Source of the DNA: JBKHDT01 sp049974825
GTDB taxonomy: Bacteria; Pseudomonadota; Gammaproteobacteria; Halothiobacillales; Halothiobacillaceae
DNA: 16,465 nt
Assembly: GCA_049974825.1 (NCBI GenBank)
Contig: JBNGDJ010000051.1
Coordinates: 1 to 16,465, forward strand
Reading direction: 5' to 3'
Positions 7,509 through 13,528 of the stretch are shown one piece after another (the stretch's first letter is position 1; each line of letters opens with the position of its first letter). The position numbers and the translations under genes were made by a program. Under the pieces are notes generated by a model. It was not told the origin of the DNA and ran no database searches. It saw only the letters and a program-made list of their open reading frames with translations.

Positions 7509-10500
7509 TGTCGGATTCCTCCTCCTGCCGGTCGGTTGCCAGAGTCGACCTCAGCGGGCCGTAAAGCGCCTCGGCCTGCGCCATGAACAGGGAGCATCCC
7601 TCCAGCGTCTCGTAATCCGGCCAGAAGCGGGAAAAGGCCGGATGATCGTCGATTTCCCCCTGGCGGTTGTGATCGCCCTCGTAGACCTTGCCGGGGTTGT
7701 CGGCCGGGTCCAGTGCGGCAAAGGCAGTCTTGCAGGGCAGGGGCAGCAGCTGGGTCAGCCCGAGGCGATAGCCCCTCAGAAGGACGCGCAATGTTTGATC
7801 GGCCTCTTCGGGCGTCAAGGGTGGCAACCGCAGGTTCGTATCCGGGCCGAGGATGATTGTCTCGGTGGGTGCGTCCCGCTGGGCTGCCAGGTGGGCCGGC
7901 CACAGGCGCAGAAGGTGATGCCACTTGATGCGCTTGCCTTCATGCAGGCGGCTGGGCTGCAGCGTGAGTTGGATGCGCGCCCCCGAGGGCGTTTCCCTGA
8001 GCTCATGAAGACTGTCCTCAAGGATCAGGCCGGTTTCTTCCAGGCGGATGCTGACCGACTGGATCGGGTTGCTGGTCTGCCAGCGTTCGAGGTAGCTCTG
8101 CAGGGGCGTGCCGACCTCGTCTTGCAACTGTTTTCGCTGATGTGTCCCGAAGGGGGGCACCGCCAGGCGGCCGCTGTGCTGGACGTGATCGCAGGCCCGT
8201 TCGAGCAGGGAGTCCACGGGCTGTTCGGGCGTTCTGGCCAGAGCAGCCGTGATCTGCCCGATGACCTGGTCGATCAGGCTCCAGCGGTCCAGTCCGTCGA
8301 TCTGGAAGGGCTCCTCGTCGTTCAGGATGTCCTTGGGTTCTTGCCAGTCGATGCCCAGGCGGCGACGGTAGTAGGTTCTGACTGGCCGGCGCAGAAATTC
8401 CGCCAGGTCTTTCAGGCTGATCGGCCCGTCCGGCTCCCATGCTGTGTGCGGCTGTTCCGGCAATGATGCCGTCGCCGGGTCGTGCGTTCGCCGCCACTCA
8501 CTGGCGTAGGTGAACAGCCGCGGGTCGCGGTCAGGTCGGAAGTATTGCTGGCTGAACGGCTGCAGCGGATGTTCGGTGGTCAGGGCCTCAAGCAGTGCCT
8601 CGCCAGCCGCAATGCCGGTGGCTTTCCCGTCATGGCCGGCAAGGTGCCAGCCGGCGGCGATGTGATCGCGCAATTGTCCGACCAGTACCGACGGCGGGCG
8701 GGTGCTGTTGTCGCGGAGACTGCGCCCGACCCAGCTGATGACCAGCTTCTCTCGTGCCGAGAGCAAGGCTTCAAGAAACAGGTAACGGTCATCCTCCCGC
8801 CTGGAGCGGTCGCCCGGCCGGTAATCCCGGGCCATCAGATCGAAGTCCGCAGGACGGACTCGGCGCGGGTAGTCACCATCGTTCATGCCGAGCAGCCAGA
8901 CCTGGGTGAAGGGAATGGCGCGCATGGGCATCAGGGTCGCGAAATTGACCGCGCCACCGAGAAACTTCTGCGTCAGGCTGGGCTGGTCCAGCGCGGCGAA
9001 CAGTTCATCGCGCACGACCTGAACCGGCAGTTTGCTCTCTTGAAGCCCGGCGCAGGACCAGACTTGCTCCAGCCGTTCAAGCTGCAATTCAAGGCTCTCG
9101 ATTGCCCAGGCATCCGCCTTGCTGGTTGGTGCAAAAAAGGTGTCGACCAGATTGGTCAACAACCGAATCCATTCGGCGGGGCGTTGCGGCTGTTCGAGCT
9201 GCTTGCGCGTCGCTTCCAGGTCCTCGAGCAGCTGCGCCAGCGGACCGAGCACGGCAGCTTCCAGGCCGGCTGCCTCGTCGTGCGGTTCGATGTCCTTCCA
9301 TGGGCCGGTGGCCCCATTGGCGAAGCCGAGAAGGAGGCGGCGCAGGCCGAAGGCCCAGGTGTTCTCCTCCCGAGCGGGCAGTCCAAGGTCCGCCCGTTGC
9401 TGCGCGTTCAGACCCCAGCGGATGCTTGCGCCCCGAATCCAGCTCTCCAGCCGGGGCAGGTCGGACTCGGAGAGGCCATAGCGTTCACGCAGCGCCGCCA
9501 CCTCGAGCAGGTCCACAAGTTCGCTCACCGTCAGGCGCAGGGTGGGCAATTCCAGCAGCTTTTCCAGCGCGATCAACAGGGTGTTGCGCCCCCGCTGGCC
9601 TTGATCCGCGATGTGGAAGGGAATGAAACGCGGGTCCGGTTCATCACCCACGGTGGCGTGCCGCCCGAACACGGCCTGAATATGCGGGGCATAGACGTTG
9701 ATGTCCGGCACCATCACAAGGATCTCGCGCGGGGGCAGGTCGCGGCCTTCGGAACGGGCCTCTTCCAGTGTGGCGAGCAGCTGGTCGTGCAGGATCTCCA
9801 CCTCCCGCTGGGGAGAGTGGGCCACCAGGAATTGCAGACTGTCATCGACCTCGGGATCAATGACGGTCTCGGCGGCCTGGCGTTCCGAAAGCGGCCGCAG
9901 TTCAAGGATGTCCGACTGCAGCTGGGTCAGCAGGCAGTCACGTTCATCCAGCGGATCACGGTACAGGTCCACGCTCTGGTGAATCGCCCGCCGAACGCGT
10001 TCCCGGTAGTTTTCTGGGTCGTCATGCTCGTCGAGCAGATGCAGGTAGTCCCGGCCTTGCCTGCCCCAGGAAGCCAGCAGGGGATGCCCATGCAGGTGGA
10101 GGTTCTCCCGGGTCAGGTCGGCCGGGATCTTGCGGGCCCCGATTCGTCGGTACTCGCGGCGCAGCAGATCCCTGTCCGGGATCAGGTCGCCCCAGTAATG
10201 CCTGCAGGGGTTGCTGGCGAAAATCAGAATCTGGGTGAAGGGTGCCAGCGCCTCAAGCAGTGCCAGGGTCTGGCGTGGCAGCGAAGAAATCCCGAAAACC
10301 ACCACCCGGCGGGGCAAATCCGGTGGCCGCCGATCGGGTGAAAACTGCGCGCAGCGCGCGATCACTGCCTGGTGAATGCCGGCTCGGCTGGCACGCGCCC
10401 AGGGCTGATCACCCAGACGATCATCGGCCTGAATGTCGGCAACCAGCCAGCGCCACAGAAGTGGCTGCCAGGCATCGGCCAATTCCAGCGGCCTGCGGTT

Positions 10501-11037
10501 GCCCTTCGCATCAATCAGCACGTCGTCGCCGTTTTCCCAGGCTTGCAGCCAGTCGGCCCGGTAGACCTGGTACTGGTCGTACAGGTCGGCGATGTTTGCG
10601 GCCAGCTGGTGCTGGCGGCGCGGTTCGCTGTCCTGGCTTAGAAAGCCCCGCAGTGGTTCGAGCTGTGCGCTGTATTCGCCGGTATCGTCTTGCCACCAGG
10701 CACCGAGCAGGTGATACAGGCGCCAGGTCAGCGGTGCCTTGTCGAAGGGAGACATCTGCGGCAGGTCATCGAACACGCTTCGGTAGGTCTGCCACAGAAA
10801 GCGCCCCGGCAAATCAACCTGCAGGGCAGCCGCGATTCCGCAACCACCCTCGTCTCGGGCCAGGGCCATCCTGAGCCACTGGGCGATCCCGTTGCTCTGT
10901 ACCAGGATGCATTCGTTTTCCAGCGGCTCGAGCGGGTGCACCCGGATCCACTGGGTCAGCAAATCCCGCAAGTCCTCCAGACGGTTGCCCTGGAGGATCA
11001 TCAGGCCGGGTTCAAGGGGCGCAAGCGTGTTCGACAT
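7501..11037 (-). CDS. recC: Exodeoxyribonuclease V gamma subunit (RecC)
   Basis: RecC is the scaffold of RecBCD. It splits the DNA strands and scans the 3' strand for Chi, using a helicase fold that has lost catalysis. The N-terminal stretch (LMILQGNRLEDL, ECILVQSNGIAQWLRMALA, GCGIAAALQVDLPGRFLWQ) and FTQVWLLGMNDGDYPRR further on are typical of RecC. With this start the protein is 1178 residues, near the family length (E. coli 1122). The reading frame stays open up to 11418. The ATG at 11037 was chosen because AAGGA sits 6 bases upstream and because the residues before it look non-coding and are AT-richer. An ATG at 11052 would add only five residues. It is the first gene of the minus-strand recC-recB-recD operon, divergent from the toxin-antitoxin genes. 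Confidence 0.94.
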   Translation of the reverse strand: MSNTLAPLEPGLMILQGNRLEDLRDLLTQWIRVHPLEPLENECILVQSNGIAQWLRMALARDEGGCGIAAALQVDLPGRFLWQTYRSVFDDLPQMSPFDKAPLTWRLYHLLGAWWQDDTGEYSAQLEPLRGFLSQDSEPRRQHQLAANIADLYDQYQVYRADWLQAWENGDDVLIDAKGNRRPLELADAWQPLLWRWLVADIQADDRLGDQPWARASRAGIHQAVIARCAQFSPDRRPPDLPRRVVVFGISSLPRQTLALLEALAPFTQILIFASNPCRHYWGDLIPDRDLLRREYRRIGARKIPADLTRENLHLHGHPLLASWGRQGRDYLHLLDEHDDPENYRERVRRAIHQSVDLYRDPLDERDCLLTQLQSDILELRPLSERQAAETVIDPEVDDSLQFLVAHSPQREVEILHDQLLATLEEARSEGRDLPPREILVMVPDINVYAPHIQAVFGRHATVGDEPDPRFIPFHIADQGQRGRNTLLIALEKLLELPTLRLTVSELVDLLEVAALRERYGLSESDLPRLESWIRGASIRWGLNAQQRADLGLPAREENTWAFGLRRLLLGFANGATGPWKDIEPHDEAAGLEAAVLGPLAQLLEDLEATRKQLEQPQRPAEWIRLLTNLVDTFFAPTSKADAWAIESLELQLERLEQVWSCAGLQESKLPVQVVRDELFAALDQPSLTQKFLGGAVNFATLMPMRAIPFTQVWLLGMNDGDYPRRVRPADFDLMARDYRPGDRSRREDDRYLFLEALLSAREKLVISWVGRSLRDNSTRPPSVLVGQLRDHIAAGWHLAGHDGKATGIAAGEALLEALTTEHPLQPFSQQYFRPDRDPRLFTYASEWRRTHDPATASLPEQPHTAWEPDGPISLKDLAEFLRRPVRTYYRRRLGIDWQEPKDILNDEEPFQIDGLDRWSLIDQVIGQITAALARTPEQPVDSLLERACDHVQHSGRLAVPPFGTHQRKQLQDEVGTPLQSYLERWQTSNPIQSVSIRLEETGLILEDSLHELRETPSGARIQLTLQPSRLHEGKRIKWHHLLRLWPAHLAAQRDAPTETIILGPDTNLRLPPLTPEEADQTLRVLLRGYRLGLTQLLPLPCKTAFAALDPADNPGKVYEGDHNRQGEIDDHPAFSRFWPDYETLEGCSLFMAQAEALYGPLRSTLATDRQEEESDND

Positions 11038-11101
11038 GAGACATCCTTGCATGGGGCGAGGAAGGGCGGAAAGCACTGGCAAGAGTATCTGCACAATGAG
11101 C

Positions 11102-11142
11102 CAATATGTCCATATATTGAGTCGAGTCTGAAAAATTCGCAA
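11102..11142 (-). promoter_or_regulatory. Candidate recC promoter with overlapping inverted repeat
   Basis: On the minus strand TTGCGA (11142-11137) and AATATA (11118-11113) are separated by 18 bases, a plausible but imperfect sigma-70 pair, leaving a leader of about 70 bases before the recC ATG. A short inverted repeat (CAATAT at 11102-11107, ATATTG at 11114-11119) overlaps the -10 region and could be a binding site. Assigned by eye only. Confidence 0.25.
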
Positions 11143-11222
11143 CTCAGTGGCTTTTTTCAACAATGTGGCGGATTTGGCCTTGATGGATTGCAGGAAGCTG
11201 AGATGATGACGGTCTTTTACAC

Positions 11223-11253
11223 AGGGAATCTCAGCACGAATGCAGACCTTCCT
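11223..11253. repeat. Degenerate copy of the REP-like element
   Basis: Read on the plus strand, this segment matches the reverse complement of the element at 25-54 plus one flanking base at 26 of 31 positions. The exact blocks are AGGGAATCTC and ACGAATGCAGA. The right arm has decayed, so it no longer forms a perfect hairpin. It lies between recC and the toxin gene, next to the hairpin at 11256-11283. Confidence 0.6.
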
Positions 11254-11255
11254 CA

Positions 11256-11283
11256 GGCACTTCGAAAGGCTTTTCGAGGTGCC
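11256..11283. repeat. Twelve-base-pair hairpin with GGCT loop
   Basis: GGCACTTCGAAA (11256-11267) and TTTCGAGGTGCC (11272-11283) pair over 12 positions with one mismatch, which is a wobble pair when read as plus-strand RNA; the loop is four bases. No T-run follows on either strand. It begins three bases after the degenerate repeat copy and may belong to the same inserted unit. Confidence 0.5.
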
Positions 11284-11341
11284 CTTGTATTGCTGCTCGG
11301 TAACTTCCATGCAGCGATTACAACGAAGTAGTGTTAACAGC
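11281..11341 (-). mobile_element. Possible trace of an IS5-type element end
   Basis: On the minus strand an ATG at 11310 opens MEVTEQQYK, which from memory resembles the first residues of IS5-family transposases (MELTxxQY). It then diverges at once into the hairpin. About 20 bases before that ATG lies GGCTGTTAACAC, a plausible terminal-repeat-like sequence. No second end and no transposase body are present. The match is only about eight residues, so chance is a real alternative. Confidence 0.2.
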
Positions 11342-11357
11342 CTGATGAGTGCAAAAG

Positions 11358-11376
11358 GCACACAATGTGCTAATCT
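11358..11376 (+). promoter_or_regulatory. Candidate toxin-antitoxin promoter and operator
   Basis: An inverted repeat (GCACA at 11358-11362, TGTGC at 11366-11370) runs directly into a TAATCT hexamer at 11371-11376, preceded by TG at one-base spacing, as in an extended -10. The toxin ATG begins eight bases after the hexamer. Antitoxins of this kind usually repress their own promoter, so an operator here would make sense. No good -35 is visible. Confidence 0.35.
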
Positions 11377-11383
11377 TTGACTC

Positions 11384-11662
11384 ATGAAGCCAATCACATG
11401 GAACCCAGAGAAGAACAAGCTCCTCCGGGCAGAAAGGAATGTCTCTTTCGAGGATGTGGTTTTTCATATCTCGGTGGGCGGCATATTGGATACGTTCGAG
11501 CATCCGAATCAGCAGCGATATCCGGGGCAACAGATTCATGTGATTGAGATCGAGGGGTATGCGTATTTGGTGCCCTTTGTGGAGTCAGAGGATGAGGTTT
11601 TTCTGAAAACGATCATCCCGAGCCGGAAAGCGACCAAAACCTATTTGGGAGGTCCAGAATGA
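11384..11662 (+). CDS. BrnT-like type II toxin
   Basis: A 92-residue basic protein resembling the BrnT/RelE-fold toxin group. Visible features are an opening ITWNPEKNKLLRAERNVSFEDVVFHI (the W-N/D-x-x-K-N and SFE-D pattern of BrnT-like proteins), a central HPNQQRYPGQ, then strand-rich YAYLVPFV and the C-terminal FLKTIIPSRKATK. Such toxins are generally RNases that cut mRNA and stop growth, held inactive by the partner. Catalysis is inferred from family, not seen. The toxin gene comes first and overlaps the antitoxin gene by 4 bases (ATGA), as in brnTA. There is no Shine-Dalgarno sequence before the ATG, unlike the partner gene. Base composition is visibly more AT-rich than recC, which fits acquisition. 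BrnT membership is by recollection and a sister toxin family is possible. Confidence 0.75.
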   Translation: MKPITWNPEKNKLLRAERNVSFEDVVFHISVGGILDTFEHPNQQRYPGQQIHVIEIEGYAYLVPFVESEDEVFLKTIIPSRKATKTYLGGPE

Positions 11663-11931
11663 GTAGGCTGGATAAAGAGGAGCAGGAAATTCTGGATGCA
11701 TTTGATGCAGGAGAGCTGCAGCAGTCGCCAGACAATCAAGACAGAAAAACGCGGCATCAACAGTATGCCGGCGCCATGTTCAAGAAAGATGCGCGTATCA
11801 ACATCAGGCTGTCCTCCAAGGATCTCAGAGGGCTCCAGAAGAAAGCCTTGGCAGAAGGCATCCCCTACCAGACACTTGTTGCCAGCATTCTTCATAAATA
11901 TCTGGAAGGTCGCTTGCACGAGGATCGATAG
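11659..11931 (+). CDS. BrnA/CopG-like antitoxin
   Basis: A 90-residue protein with an acidic, Gln-rich N-terminal half (EEQEILDAFDAGELQQS) and a C-terminal ribbon-helix-helix-like segment: RINIRLSS (strand), KDLRGLQKKALAEG (helix 1), then PYQTLVASILHKYLEG (helix 2), around residues 46-86. This arrangement is typical of CopG/BrnA antitoxins, which neutralise the toxin and bind the operon's operator as dimers. It has a strong GGGAGG ribosome site (11647-11652) six bases before the ATG, inside the toxin gene. The stop codon is followed immediately by an inverted repeat. Function is inferred from the fold pattern and from pairing with the upstream toxin. Confidence 0.8.
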   Translation: MSRLDKEEQEILDAFDAGELQQSPDNQDRKTRHQQYAGAMFKKDARINIRLSSKDLRGLQKKALAEGIPYQTLVASILHKYLEGRLHEDR

Positions 11932-11962
11932 GGGAATCTCCGTGAAAATTCTTCAGATTCCC
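11932..11962. repeat. Inverted repeat right after the antitoxin stop, similar to the REP-like element
   Basis: GGGAATCT (11932-11939) and AGATTCCC (11955-11962) are exact 8-base inverted arms with a 15-base spacer. The arms equal the outer arms of the element at 25-54, but the interior differs. It starts on the base after the antitoxin stop codon. It could be a highly diverged family member, or a terminator-like structure lacking a strong T-run. Confidence 0.45.
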
Positions 11963-11996
11963 GAGATAAACACAACAACCCGAGCGAGTCTGTCGC

Positions 11997-13454
11997 ATGC
12001 CGCCGTTCTTCATATTGTTTGCCTTGACCCTGTTCCTTGCGCCTCTTGCCGCGGTTGCCTCCGCGGACGACTCGGTGGACGACCCTCGCCCCAGGCAGTT
12101 GCTGATCGAGAACGTACCCTGGACGGGAGACTTCGACGCCATGATCGATCGGCGGATGATCCGGGTGCTGGTCCCGTACAGCCGGACCCTGTATTTCAAT
12201 GACCATGGCCGGGAGCGTGGGCTCAGCGCTGAGCTGGTGCGGGATTTCGAGCAGTTCGTCAATCGTGCGCTCGGCACGAATCGGCACCCGGTCACGGTCT
12301 ATATTCTGCCCACCACGAGGGATCAGCTGCTTCCGAGCCTGGCCCAGGGGCTCGGTGACGTGGCTGTGGGTTACCTGACAGTTACCGAACCACGCCTGGA
12401 GATCGTGGATTTCGTGGCGCCTGACACGACGCATACGCTGGATGAAGTCCTGGTCACCGGCCCGTCTTCGCCCCGGGTTTCCGTGATCGAGGATCTTGCC
12501 GGGAAGACGGTGCATGTCCGCCCGGCGACCAGTTACCACGAGAGCCTTCAAAAGCTCAACGCGTCATTTGTGCAACTTGGCCTCGCGCCCGTCAGGCTGG
12601 TAGAGTTGCCCGACCCGCTTGAAGACGAGGACCTGCTCGAAATGCTCGATGCCGGGCTGCTGGAGCTGATTTTCGTCGATGACGAAATTGCCGAGACATG
12701 GAGTCGGATCCTCGATCACATTCAGCTGCACCCGCATATTGCGATCCGGGAGGATGCGCCGATCGGCTGGGCCGTTCGAAAGGACAGTCCCGAGTTGGTG
12801 GCCATGCTCGAGCGCTTCTACCGCGAATACGTGGGCAAGCAGCATGTTCACCGGGTTCGGCTGGCACGCTTCAAAAAGCAGATCCCCCGGCTGCACGGAG
12901 CAACCCGGGCAGAGGAATACGAGCGCTTTCAGGCTTTGTTGACGCTTTTTGAACGGTATGGCGAAAAATACGATTTCGAACCTTTGATGCTGGCCGCGCA
13001 GGGCTATCAGGAGTCACGTCTTCGTCAGGACGCGGTCAGTCCGGTGGGGGCGATCGGCATTATGCAGCTGATGCCGGAGACCGGGGCCGAGATGCAGGTC
13101 GGGGATATCCGGGTAACCGAGAACAATATCCATGCCGGGGCAAAATACCTCGACTGGTTGATCGAGCACTTTTTCTCCGACGCCGCCTTCGATGACAACA
13201 ACCGCATGTTGTTTGCCTTTGCCGCGTACAATGCCGGGCCTGGCACGATCCGCCGAATGCGTCGGCTGGCGGAGCAGGAGGGGCTGGACCCCAACCGCTG
13301 GTTCAACCACGTTGAACGGATCACCGGTGAACGATTCAGTGGCGAGACGACCCACTACGTTCGCAATATCTACAAGTACTTCGTCGCCTATCAGCTCGAA
13401 CGAGCGCAGCGCCGGCAGCGCGAGGAGCTGCTTGAATCCATCGCCGCGCCGTAG
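11997..13454 (+). CDS. MltF-like lytic murein transglycosylase (substrate-binding-like domain plus SLT domain)
   Basis: Predicted periplasmic enzyme that cleaves the MurNAc-GlcNAc bond of peptidoglycan to form 1,6-anhydro ends. Residues 1-23 are a signal peptide (hydrophobic core, cleavage after VASA). Residues of about 50-280 resemble an extracellular solute-binding family 3 domain (RVLVPYSRTLYF..., DVAVGYLTVTEPRLEIVDF, DLAGKTVHVRPATSYHESL), which in MltF is a regulatory ligand-binding part. The SLT domain follows. Its catalytic Glu is E339 in YQESRL, with SPVGAIGIMQLMP (354-360 for GIMQLMP) and AAYNAGPGTI (409-418). At 485 residues it is close to E. coli MltF (518). No Cys occurs near the signal cleavage site. 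The ATG is preceded only by a weak GAGCGAG. It lies 65 bases after the antitoxin gene and 74 before the channel gene, on the same strand. Confidence 0.9.
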   Translation: MPPFFILFALTLFLAPLAAVASADDSVDDPRPRQLLIENVPWTGDFDAMIDRRMIRVLVPYSRTLYFNDHGRERGLSAELVRDFEQFVNRALGTNRHPVTVYILPTTRDQLLPSLAQGLGDVAVGYLTVTEPRLEIVDFVAPDTTHTLDEVLVTGPSSPRVSVIEDLAGKTVHVRPATSYHESLQKLNASFVQLGLAPVRLVELPDPLEDEDLLEMLDAGLLELIFVDDEIAETWSRILDHIQLHPHIAIREDAPIGWAVRKDSPELVAMLERFYREYVGKQHVHRVRLARFKKQIPRLHGATRAEEYERFQALLTLFERYGEKYDFEPLMLAAQGYQESRLRQDAVSPVGAIGIMQLMPETGAEMQVGDIRVTENNIHAGAKYLDWLIEHFFSDAAFDDNNRMLFAFAAYNAGPGTIRRMRRLAEQEGLDPNRWFNHVERITGERFSGETTHYVRNIYKYFVAYQLERAQRRQREELLESIAAP

Positions 13455-13528
13455 GGGGGCTCCTGCGGTCAAGACGCATGGGACTTTTCGGCGGGCGCTG
13501 CCCGAGACACGCACACCAGGAGAACGAA

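Noticed and set aside
8482..10341. A 619-codon open frame antisense to recC, and similar long ones antisense to recB (4617-6074), mscS (13841-15610) and mltF (13014-13943).
   Set aside because: They lie opposite well-identified genes, have no recognisable domains and show the Arg/Gln/Pro/Gly-rich composition of antisense frames in GC-rich DNA.
11038..11383. A further small gene between recC and the toxin gene.
   Set aside because: Short frames exist on both strands but none has a ribosome site plus a plausible protein; the region is better explained by repeats and promoters.
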